Assembly: GCA_944324455.1 (NCBI GenBank)
Contig: CALUWJ010000002.1
Coordinates: 81,387 to 145,386 of the forward strand
DNA from: Candidatus Gastranaerophilales bacterium
Lineage (GTDB): Bacteria; Cyanobacteriota; Vampirovibrionia; Gastranaerophilales; Gastranaerophilaceae
DNA length: 64,000 bases
Reading direction: 5' to 3'
Shown here: in pieces, positions 14,033 through 21,645 of the stretch
How the letters are laid out: every line of letters begins with the position of its first letter
Numbering within the stretch: the first letter of the stretch is position 1
Program-made: the position numbers and the translations under genes
The notes under the pieces: model-generated
What the model was told of the DNA's origin: nothing
What the model saw: only the letters and a program-made list of their open reading frames with translations
Database searches by the model: none

Positions 14033-15332
14033 CAGCCTCTCCAATCATTTTGTCGGAAGTATTATCATTAACTCTTATTGCATCTATGCCTAATCCTCTT
14101 AGTTTTTCAACAAAATTTTCATACCCTCTATCGATATGATTTAGTGCGCCGATTTCTGTTTCGCCGCGAGCCATAACAGCAGCAGTAACTAATGCTGCTC
14201 CTGCTCTTAAATCGGTTGATTGGACTTGTGTTCCAACTAAACAATCAACACCTTTTATAATTGCATGTTTTTTATTAACAATTATATTTGCACCCATTTT
14301 CCATAATTCAGGAATATGCATGAAACGATTTTCATATAAACTTTCAGTTACAACAGAAATTCCATCAGCACAACACAGTAATGCCATAGCTAAAGCTTGT
14401 AAATCTGTTGGAAAACCGGGGTAGGGTTGTGTTATAAAATTCATTGCTTTTAATCTTTGATTATTAGATACTTCCATTGTATTTGGGTCGATTAATTTTA
14501 TTTTTGCGCCCATTTCAAGGAGTTTTCCCGTAAAAAGTGTAAGGTGATTAGGGAAAATATTTCTTATAATTCCACTACCTCTTGAAGCTATTATAATACT
14601 CATGTATGTACCTGCTTCAATTCTATCGGGCAGTGTTGTATACTCACATCCTTTTAAATCCTCTTGATTAACTCCTGTTATTATGATTTGATTAGTTCCG
14701 GCACCTTCGATATCAGCCCCCATTGATTTAAGAAAATTCGCTAAATCAACAATTTCGGGTTCTTGTGCTGCATTTTGAATTATAGTTGTACCATCAGCCA
14801 GTACTGCTGCCATCATAACGTTTTCTGTTGCACCCACAGAGGGAATATCAAAACAAACTGTTGCACCTTTTAAATTATTTGTTTTAGCAATGACATATCC
14901 ATCTTCAATTTGACATTTGCACCCTAGTGCTTCAAGACCTTTAATATGAAAATTAACACGTCTTTCACCGATTTTGCATCCGCCCGGTAGGGCAACTTTA
15001 GCTTCATTTAATCTGCCTACCAGTGACCCAAGAACGCAAAAACTTGCACGCATTTTAGACACATGTTCTTTTGACGCTGTGCAATTAGTAAGATTAGATG
15101 AATCTATTTCAACTTTTTTTAATTCCTTGTCATAAATGCACTTTGCACCGAGTTCAGACAGAACTTCAAGCATAATTTCTACATCTGATAAACAAGGAAC
15201 ATTATATATTACACAAGTATCTCTACACAAAAGTGAAGCTGCCATCAGTTTTAGGACTGAATTTTTAGCCCCGCTGACACATACTTCACCTTTTGTAGGA
15301 ATTTGACCTTTAATTATTAGTTTTTCGCTCAA
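14016..15332 (-). CDS. murA: UDP-N-acetylglucosamine 1-carboxyvinyltransferase
   Basis: At 438 residues it has normal MurA length. MurA transfers enolpyruvate from PEP to UDP-GlcNAc, the first committed step of peptidoglycan synthesis in the cytoplasm. The substrate-binding Lys in SGAKNS (about residue 23) and the catalytic Cys119 in LPGGCKIGERRV are present, so the enzyme should be sensitive to fosfomycin (a Cys-to-Asp change would give resistance). The later block PDRIEAGTY is also conserved. It is followed by the overlapping RWYDxDP gene. It lies 86 bases from the yidC stop, both on the minus strand. Confidence 0.97.
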   Translation of the reverse strand: MSEKLIIKGQIPTKGEVCVSGAKNSVLKLMAASLLCRDTCVIYNVPCLSDVEIMLEVLSELGAKCIYDKELKKVEIDSSNLTNCTASKEHVSKMRASFCVLGSLVGRLNEAKVALPGGCKIGERRVNFHIKGLEALGCKCQIEDGYVIAKTNNLKGATVCFDIPSVGATENVMMAAVLADGTTIIQNAAQEPEIVDLANFLKSMGADIEGAGTNQIIITGVNQEDLKGCEYTTLPDRIEAGTYMSIIIASRGSGIIRNIFPNHLTLFTGKLLEMGAKIKLIDPNTMEVSNNQRLKAMNFITQPYPGFPTDLQALAMALLCCADGISVVTESLYENRFMHIPELWKMGANIIVNKKHAIIKGVDCLVGTQVQSTDLRAGAALVTAAVMARGETEIGALNHIDRGYENFVEKLRGLGIDAIRVNDNTSDKMIGEADGTRI

Positions 15333-15418
15333 AGCAATTACCCTTTTCTAACTGATTTTAGTATAAAATGTTGACATTTTAAAGCTAATAGGCAAAAAAT
15401 AAAATTTTTGTAGGATAT

Positions 15419-16531
15419 TTATTGCTTATCTTTTTTTTCGTCTACAACCTTTGAATCAATTACTTTAGCATCGATTATACCTTTCTGCTCGTCAGTTTTT
15501 ATAGTTTTTTTATGTTCTTCAATTTCTAATTGCTTATTTATAATGACCGTTTGAGCAATTTGGAAGATATTGCTTGTAACAAGATACAATAAGGCACCTG
15601 CAGGAATAGGAATAAATACAAAAGTTAAAATTATCATTACAGGCATTATTGTGCCCATTGATTTTTGAATTGCTTCTTGGGTAGCGTCTTGTCCTTTGGC
15701 TTTTGTAGTTGCCATCATTACTTTTTGAGATAGCCAAATTGTTAAACCAAACAATGCAACTAACAATATTACATCATAATGTATTGCATTTTGTGCAGGA
15801 ATTGTCGGAACAGAAGCAACTAAAATATCGCCTCTACGAGTAAATTCAATATTTTCAGTTTCTTTTGTCATTATATTCATTACAGATAAATCTGCTTTTT
15901 GAATTTTATCAAGTTGTGCAAATTTAAGATTTAGGCTATCTAGTGAAATTTTAAGCTCAATTGGTTTATTTTGTTCAATTTCTCCTTGGATTGAAACAGC
16001 CTTTTGAGGTTTTTCGATTTTCACATTTTCAATTATCTGATTGTTTGCTAAAAATACTTTTGCTGATTTACCTGCTTGGAATTGGGCATTTTTGCCAACA
16101 GAGAATTTACCATCTAGCGAAACTCCTGCATTTGATTTAATTGTGGCATCAAGTCTATTTATAAAAAGAAAATTAGTATTTCCTGCCATTTGAATGAATT
16201 GCGGGCTCATTAGAGCGCTATATAACATAATAAAAACAGGAATTTGAATTAACATAGGTAAACAGCCTGCAGTAGGGTTGAAATTATGTTCTTTATAAAA
16301 TTCCATCATTTTTTGCTGCATTAATTGAGGATTATTTTTGTATTTTTCTTGTATCATTTTCATTTTAGGGGTTAAATTTTGCATGTTTTTCATGGAACGT
16401 TGTTGTGAAACATTTACAGGCCACAAACAAAGACGCATTAATATTGTAAAAATTATAATTGCCATACCGTAGGAACCTGCAAAAGAGGCTAGTTTGTTTA
16501 AAATTTCTATTGTTAATGTTACAAAATCCAT
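15419..16531 (-). CDS. yidC: YidC/Oxa1-type membrane protein insertase with an inserted domain
   Basis: 370 residues. It inserts membrane proteins into the cytoplasmic membrane, alone or with Sec. TM1 is at about 20-37, with the groove Arg33 in MRLCLWP. The cytoplasmic hairpin is at about 40-88 (MKNMQNLTPKMK, EFYKEHNFNP). TM2 is at about 90-110, and TM3-TM5 lie between 252 and 333. No large periplasmic P1 domain precedes TM1, as in Gram-positives and cyanobacteria. Unusually, about 120 polar, beta-like residues (130-250) are inserted between TM2 and TM3. The tail is Lys-rich and cytoplasmic. No rnpA or rpmH is nearby. Confidence 0.93.
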   Translation of the reverse strand: MDFVTLTIEILNKLASFAGSYGMAIIIFTILMRLCLWPVNVSQQRSMKNMQNLTPKMKMIQEKYKNNPQLMQQKMMEFYKEHNFNPTAGCLPMLIQIPVFIMLYSALMSPQFIQMAGNTNFLFINRLDATIKSNAGVSLDGKFSVGKNAQFQAGKSAKVFLANNQIIENVKIEKPQKAVSIQGEIEQNKPIELKISLDSLNLKFAQLDKIQKADLSVMNIMTKETENIEFTRRGDILVASVPTIPAQNAIHYDVILLVALFGLTIWLSQKVMMATTKAKGQDATQEAIQKSMGTIMPVMIILTFVFIPIPAGALLYLVTSNIFQIAQTVIINKQLEIEEHKKTIKTDEQKGIIDAKVIDSKVVDEKKDKQ

Positions 16532-16605
16532 ATATTCTCCTCGTTAATATAAAAAGTCTAAATTATTTAAGTTTAATTTTACTATAAACATGATAAAATT
16601 ATCAT

Positions 16606-17934
16606 ATGGAAAATAATTTTGATACAATTTGCGCAACATTAACTCCACAAGCCCTTTGCGCTGTGGGTATAATTAGAATTTCAGGCGAAAATGCATTTTT
16701 GATTGCAAATGAAATTTTTTCAAAAAAAATTAATCCAAAAATGATTAATTATGGCTTCATTCTTGATGAAGCTAAAAATAAACTTGATGAAGTAATTTTA
16801 CTTCCTTTTGTTGCGCCTCATAGCTATACAGGCGAAGATGTTGTTGAAATTCAAACCCATGGAAATCCTGCTATAATAAACTCAATTTTAGAGCTTATCT
16901 TATCAAAAGGAGCAAGAATAGCTCAAAGAGGAGAATTTACCAAGCGTGCTTTTTTAAATCATAGAATAGATTTATCGCAAGCTGAAGCAGTTTTAGATGT
17001 CATAAGTGCAAAAAGCACTAAATCAGCTCAAAATGCTCTTAATAATTTAGGCGGATATTTAAAGGAAAAGATAAATTTAATTAAAACTGATTTAGTTGAA
17101 ATTTATTCAAAAGTTATTGCTTCAATCGATTTTCCCGAAGATGTTGCTGAAGTTGATAATAAAGCAATCGTTTCGATATGTAGTGATAAAATTCATCAGA
17201 TAGAAGATATATTAAAGAATGCAAAAAGTCATGATTTTATAAGAGATGGTTTAAGCGCTTGTTTAATTGGTGTACCAAATGTGGGCAAGAGTTCATTATT
17301 TAATTCTCTTTTAAATTACTCAAGGGCAATTGTAACTGATATTGCAGGTACAACAAGAGATACAATTAAAGAAACGATTAATCTTGACGGTTATTTGATT
17401 AATTTTATTGATACTGCCGGAATAAGAGATAAAAATAAAGCAGATTTAGTTGAACAAATTGGAATTGAAAATTCAATTAAAGCAATCCAAGAGTCAGATA
17501 TAGTACTATTTTTATATGAAAAAAGTTTTTCTGAAATTGACAAAAAACTGCTTGAAATTGCCAAAGATAAGCAAATTCTTTTTATTAAAACAAAAGCTGA
17601 TATTATCCCTAAAAATGATGATATCAATGCTATTGAAATCAGCTCAAAAAGTGGATTTGGAATAGATATTTTAAAAAATAAGATTTCATCATTGATTAAA
17701 AATTTAATAATAGAAGATACTAATTTTACAACAAATAAACGTCAACAAAGCTGCCTAATAAAAGCCAAGGATGCCCTTGAAAACGTTATAAAGACTTCAA
17801 ATGAATGTGATTTAGCTGATTTATATGCTATGGATTTAAAAGGTGCTATTTTGGCTCTTGATGAAATTACCGGTGAGGTTTTGACTGACGAGATATTAGA
17901 TAATATATTTTCAAATTTCTGTATTGGAAAATAG
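16606..17934 (+). CDS. mnmE: tRNA modification GTPase MnmE
   Basis: A 442-residue protein that, with MnmG, installs 5-carboxymethylaminomethyl groups on U34 of certain tRNAs. The N-terminal folate-binding domain (about 1-115) has the block PHSYTGEDVVEIQTHG. The helical domain flanks an inserted G domain with the P-loop GVPNVGKSS (222-230), TDIAGTTRDT and DTAGIR (269-274). The C-terminal CIGK carries the conserved catalytic Cys. At the G4 position it reads TKAD where NKxD is usual. There is no Shine-Dalgarno; ATGATAAAATTATCAT, a near-perfect palindrome, ends at the start codon. The last 24 bases overlap the convergent oxidoreductase gene. Confidence 0.97.
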   Translation: MENNFDTICATLTPQALCAVGIIRISGENAFLIANEIFSKKINPKMINYGFILDEAKNKLDEVILLPFVAPHSYTGEDVVEIQTHGNPAIINSILELILSKGARIAQRGEFTKRAFLNHRIDLSQAEAVLDVISAKSTKSAQNALNNLGGYLKEKINLIKTDLVEIYSKVIASIDFPEDVAEVDNKAIVSICSDKIHQIEDILKNAKSHDFIRDGLSACLIGVPNVGKSSLFNSLLNYSRAIVTDIAGTTRDTIKETINLDGYLINFIDTAGIRDKNKADLVEQIGIENSIKAIQESDIVLFLYEKSFSEIDKKLLEIAKDKQILFIKTKADIIPKNDDINAIEISSKSGFGIDILKNKISSLIKNLIIEDTNFTTNKRQQSCLIKAKDALENVIKTSNECDLADLYAMDLKGAILALDEITGEVLTDEILDNIFSNFCIGK

Positions 17935-19203
17935 TTCATTTTTAATGTGTTTTGCGACTGCTTCACCCATAGACATACAGCTTTTTTGGACTCTTAGAGC
18001 ACTATGTGCGCTAAAATCTGCACCAACCAGTTTGCCTATTGCATATAGGTTATCAATTTCATCGCTCATCAATGATTCAATTGGAAGTTGATAATTCAGT
18101 GTTTTAGTTAAGATTGAGCCGTCTTTTTTATCTGAATGAATATCAATTGGGTAATTTGCTTCTAAGACAGGGGTTTTAAACTTTTTAGCAGATAAAATAT
18201 CTTCTTTAGAATAGATGTATTTAGATTTTATTCTATTTTGCTCTCTAATTCCTGTTTGGGTTGCGATATTTACTATTATTGCATTTTCAAAACCATCAAA
18301 ATATTTTTTTGTAAATTCATAAAATCTATATATTGCTCTTCTTGCTTCTATTAATTCAAGTGAATATTTAAAGGGGTTTTCAATGTAATTATTAATTCTG
18401 GGGCAATTAAATGCAACTTCTCCTTTAGCACCTGCAATTGAAAAAATCTGAAAATAGCTCCTGTCGGGTTCTTTTAAGATACCTTCATTGACCCCTTTTT
18501 TTAAATATTCATCTAAAGCCCAAATTTTTGAACTATCCCAAGTAGAAGCCGTAGTAAAATGAATTTCATTGTTTGTATCTCTTTCGTTTCGATAGGTATT
18601 GGTAATATCTTCATTATTATCTATCTTTAAAATAAATTTTGTAAATTTATCTATATCTATATTTCCTAATATAAATCTGAGCGTATTTTGTTGTTTTTGA
18701 TCTGTATCCGTTATGAAATTACATCCGCAAAGTTGAGAAAATTCTCCTGAGCCTGTTGCATCTACAAAATATATCGCTTCGATTGGTATTGATAATAAAT
18801 TTGTTTTTAAAATTATGTTTTTAATTTTTCTATCTTCTTTTATAACATCCAATACTTCTGTTTCAAATAAGATATCAAGATTATTATATTTAGATAATAT
18901 ATCATCTAAGACAATTTTTAAAAGTTCAGGATTAAGCCATCCATCATTTTTATCTTTATATGTTATTTGAGCACTAAATTTTTTTGCTGTTTGTATGAGT
19001 TTATTATAGTAATCGCAATTATAATTTTTAGTTGATGATTTCATAATAGGTACGACCAAACCTGCTGTCATTAATCCACCAAGAAAATTATTTTTTTCAA
19101 TTAATAAAGTTTTTAAATTGTTTTTAGCGCAATTATAAGCACAAGCGCACCCGGATGTGCCGCCCCCAACTATTACAACATCATATTTTGTAGAATTCTG
19201 CAT
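17911..19203 (-). CDS. FAD-dependent oxidoreductase (FAD_oxidored family)
   Basis: A 430-residue flavoprotein. The Rossmann start YDVVIVGGGTSGCACAYNCA (about residues 8-27) binds FAD, followed by LLIEKNNFLGGLMTAGLV, typical of the FAD_oxidored/FAD-dependent pyridine nucleotide-disulphide-like group. A second FAD contact, LYAIGKLVGADFSAHSALRVQ, is near residues 380-400. A block with GIREQNRI before it is also usual for this family. Members oxidise varied substrates and many are uncharacterised; the substrate is not visible. It is monocistronic and convergent with mnmE. Confidence 0.75.
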   Translation of the reverse strand: MQNSTKYDVVIVGGGTSGCACAYNCAKNNLKTLLIEKNNFLGGLMTAGLVVPIMKSSTKNYNCDYYNKLIQTAKKFSAQITYKDKNDGWLNPELLKIVLDDILSKYNNLDILFETEVLDVIKEDRKIKNIILKTNLLSIPIEAIYFVDATGSGEFSQLCGCNFITDTDQKQQNTLRFILGNIDIDKFTKFILKIDNNEDITNTYRNERDTNNEIHFTTASTWDSSKIWALDEYLKKGVNEGILKEPDRSYFQIFSIAGAKGEVAFNCPRINNYIENPFKYSLELIEARRAIYRFYEFTKKYFDGFENAIIVNIATQTGIREQNRIKSKYIYSKEDILSAKKFKTPVLEANYPIDIHSDKKDGSILTKTLNYQLPIESLMSDEIDNLYAIGKLVGADFSAHSALRVQKSCMSMGEAVAKHIKNELFSNTEI

Positions 19204-19547
19204 GATTTAATTATAACATTTTTAATTAACTGGTGCATTTATTTTTACTAACTTCTTATACTTTTTATTATTCTTGATATTATTGGCTTTTAATACAATA
19301 TCCATGCATGTCGATTGGTTATGATAATGTATATTATGTAACAAGGCGATTAAATTACACAAGTATATGATTTATACGTAAATACGATTTAAAGTGTCTT
19401 AAAAGTCAATTTGAAGGGTGTAATTTGGATAAATATAAAATCTGCTTCAAATTTAAATTACTGTTATAATTATTCACTTTAATTTTAGATATGTAATGCA
19501 TTTTAAAAATCATGCTGTTAATCTAAATGAAAAATAAAGGAGATATC
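19204..19547. other. 344-nt intergenic region, no gene seen
   Basis: It separates the divergent FAD oxidoreductase and response regulator genes. I see no ORF of any size with a ribosome site and no strong hairpin. A perfect TATAAT stands at 19465-19470, about 80 bases before the response regulator start, with only a poor -35 upstream. The length allows a regulated promoter for the response regulator, with upstream sites not recognised. Confidence 0.4.
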
Positions 19548-20237
19548 ATGCAAAATACTATAATTAACAATAATGAAGAAAAAATCAGATTAATGATTGT
19601 TGATGACCATAAATTATTTCGCTGCGGTATAAAATCATTATTTAAAAATTCGTCTTGTGTTTGCGTAGTAGCTGAAGCTTCAAACGGCAAAGAAGGTATA
19701 AGCAAAATTGTTGCTCAAAACCCTGATGTTGTCTTGTTGGATTTAGAATTAGGTGATATTAACGGACTTGATTTAATTGAAAAAGTTGCTTCTCAAAAGC
19801 CTAATGTTAAATTTGCAATTTTGACATCCCATATTAATGAACATGTTATAAATAAAGCAATGAAAATGGGTATTTATGGTTATATTTTAAAAGATATTAA
19901 TGCCGAATTACTTGATATGATTGTTAAATCAGTTTCAAGAGGTGCAATGTGGATAGATAAAAAAGTGGTGCAGATTTTAAGAGAATTAAATCCAAACGTA
20001 GTACCGAATACGCAAGTAAGCAGGTCAAATTTTAAACAAACTCATGCAAATTTAACAGCAAGAGAATACGAAGTTTTAAAATTGGTGGTTGACGGTAAAT
20101 CAAATCAGCAAATCGCAGATGAATTAAATATATCAGAACATACCTCAAAAGCGCATGTTTGCAACATTATACAAAAATTAGTTGTAGATGACCGCACTCA
20201 GGCTGCAGTAAAAGCGATAAGAGAAGGTATTGTTTAA
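19548..20237 (+). CDS. NarL/FixJ-type two-component response regulator
   Basis: The ATG at 19548 follows AAAGGAGATATC, so the upstream in-frame ATG at 19527 is rejected. The 229-residue protein has a receiver domain: the acidic pair D19-D20, phospho-acceptor Asp65 in VVLLDLELGD, and the Lys of YILKD. A LuxR-type helix-turn-helix lies at about 165-225 (LTAREYEVLKLVVDGKSNQQ, then the ISEHTSKAHVCNI recognition helix). No histidine kinase is adjacent, so it is an orphan regulator. The rhodanese gene 80 bases downstream may be its operon partner or target. Its DNA targets are unknown. Confidence 0.93.
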   Translation: MQNTIINNNEEKIRLMIVDDHKLFRCGIKSLFKNSSCVCVVAEASNGKEGISKIVAQNPDVVLLDLELGDINGLDLIEKVASQKPNVKFAILTSHINEHVINKAMKMGIYGYILKDINAELLDMIVKSVSRGAMWIDKKVVQILRELNPNVVPNTQVSRSNFKQTHANLTAREYEVLKLVVDGKSNQQIADELNISEHTSKAHVCNIIQKLVVDDRTQAAVKAIREGIV

Positions 20238-20285
20238 TATATTATCAATACCTATCTAATAGATGTATTCTATATATTATCAATA
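20238..20285 (+). repeat. Direct repeat, 13-bp unit with 35-bp period, before the rhodanese gene
   Basis: TATATTATCAATA occurs exactly at 20238-20250 and again at 20273-20285. The bases after each copy are also alike (CTAATAGATGTATT and GACTAGATACATT). The second unit leads into the rhodanese ribosome site. It could be a tandem binding site for a regulator, perhaps the response regulator encoded just upstream, or a simple duplication. Confidence 0.6.
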
Positions 20286-20318
20286 TCAGTCGACTAGATA
20301 CATTATAAGGAGGAAAAA

Positions 20319-20708
20319 ATGGAAATAAAATATTTAACTGAAAATACGAAAAAAGCAGAAGAATTTTTCTTAAACGAATTATCTTTTATTATGTCACCTT
20401 TTGAATTAAAAAGAAAAATTGATGATGACATTGAAGACATCAATATTGTGGATGTAAGAAAATATGATGATTACATAGATGGACACATTCCTTTTGCTAT
20501 TCATGTGCCATTCGATAGTCTTGAAGAACACCTGGTTATGTTTGAAAAACACAAATTAAATATTATATATTGTCAGAGTCAATTATGCTCTCTTGCATAT
20601 AAAACCGCCTATGAAATCTCTAAAAAAGGCTATATGGTAATGGTTTTAGCCGGTGGTTATAAAACATGGGAAAAATTAGGCTATGATACTGTTAAAACGG
20701 CAGAATAA
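20319..20708 (+). CDS. Rhodanese-like domain protein
   Basis: 129 residues. The single rhodanese domain includes INIVDVRKYDDYIDGHIPFA (about 41-60), a likely active-site Cys85 in YCQSQLC, and the closing block VLAGGYKTWEKLGY. Rhodaneses carry sulfane sulfur on the active-site Cys as a persulfide for sulfur transfer or sensing. The protein has no signal peptide, so it acts in the cytoplasm. AAGGAGGAAAAA before the ATG is a strong ribosome site. It follows the orphan response regulator and has its own terminator at 20841-20877. The sulfur acceptor is unknown. Confidence 0.85.
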   Translation: MEIKYLTENTKKAEEFFLNELSFIMSPFELKRKIDDDIEDINIVDVRKYDDYIDGHIPFAIHVPFDSLEEHLVMFEKHKLNIIYCQSQLCSLAYKTAYEISKKGYMVMVLAGGYKTWEKLGYDTVKTAE

Positions 20709-20778
20709 TAATGTTATTGTCTATAAATAATATATATGTAGTATTTCTATATTTGTAGCGCGTAGTATAATTATGCTT

Positions 20779-20808
20779 GTAAAAAAAAGCCCAATTTAAT
20801 CGGGCTTT
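20779..20808 (-). terminator. Terminator on the rex side
   Basis: AAAGCCC and GGGCTTT pair around a 9-base loop. The long T run is on the minus strand, so it best serves transcripts coming from rex, although it lies about 145 bases past the rex stop. Confidence 0.6.
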
Positions 20809-20840
20809 AAGATTTACTAACGATACAAGACTCATTATAT

Positions 20841-20877
20841 AACCGGTTTTGAAATAAATTCAAATTCGGTTTTTTTT
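20841..20877 (+). terminator. Terminator downstream of the rhodanese gene
   Basis: AACCG and CGGTT plus TTGAA and TTCAA make an interrupted stem, followed by eight T on the plus strand. Confidence 0.6.
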
Positions 20878-20951
20878 ATACCTCATTTTCGAGGTGCATT
20901 ATTTATGATATCTAAAAAATATTTTTTTGCAAGAATTTTTTTTAAGGAAAA

Positions 20952-21575
20952 TTATTTAATATTTTCTATTGCGCAAAATTGAATAAAACTACCTATAATA
21001 TTTTCGTGCCAAACTTTTACGTTTTTAGGAACAATTAATATACTTGGTGCAAAATTCCAAATATATTTTATACCGGATTCAACCAAATAATTGCATACGG
21101 TTTGTGCTACTTTATTGGGTGTTGTAAGAATAGCAATATTAATTCCGGTGTTTTTTACTTTGTCTTTTAGCATTGCTATATCAAAAATCTCTTTGCCGTC
21201 AATTATTTTACCAATTTTTTCATTATCTGAATCAAATAAACATTCTATTTCAAGTCCAAATTCACTGAATTTGGAATATTTAGATAAGGCGACACCAAGA
21301 TTGCCGGCTCCAATAACAAAGGCTTTTTTAATAACTTTATAATCAAGTATGTTTTCAATTATTGCTTTAAGCTCAACAACGTTATAACCAACTTTGCATT
21401 TACCTTTGCAATTAATACTTTTTATATCTTTTCTAACTTGCGTTTCGTCAATATCAAGCAGTTGGGATATTTGAGAGGATGTTATGTTTTGTATATTTTT
21501 TTTGAAATAGTCTCTTAATATCGTATAGTATTGAGTTAATCTGTTAATAGTTCTTTGAGAAAGCGTGCTTTTCAT
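20952..21575 (-). CDS. rex: Redox-sensing transcriptional repressor Rex
   Basis: I take the ATG at 21575, which has AAGGTG upstream and gives the usual 207-residue length. The N-terminal winged helix has SQLLDIDETQVRKDIKSI (about 34-51). The C-terminal Rossmann domain has VIGAGNLGVAL (about 88-98) for NADH/NAD+. Rex represses fermentation and anaerobic genes until the NADH/NAD+ ratio rises. It lies directly downstream of adhE, a classic Rex target, but a terminator separates them at 21598-21631. I could not find a convincing TTGTGAA-type Rex operator at the adhE promoter. Confidence 0.95.
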   Translation of the reverse strand: MKSTLSQRTINRLTQYYTILRDYFKKNIQNITSSQISQLLDIDETQVRKDIKSINCKGKCKVGYNVVELKAIIENILDYKVIKKAFVIGAGNLGVALSKYSKFSEFGLEIECLFDSDNEKIGKIIDGKEIFDIAMLKDKVKNTGINIAILTTPNKVAQTVCNYLVESGIKYIWNFAPSILIVPKNVKVWHENIIGSFIQFCAIENIK

Positions 21576-21597
21576 AATTCTAAACACCTTATTTATT

Positions 21598-21631
21598 AAA
21601 AAAGCAAGGCTCAATAAACAAGCCTTGCTTT
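21598..21631 (-). terminator. Terminator of adhE
   Basis: AAAGCAAGGCT and AGCCTTGCTTT form an 11-bp perfect stem with a 9-base loop, and a T run follows on the minus strand. It lies between adhE and rex, so rex is expressed by read-through or its own promoter. Confidence 0.9.
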
Positions 21632-21645
21632 ACGTATTATATTAA

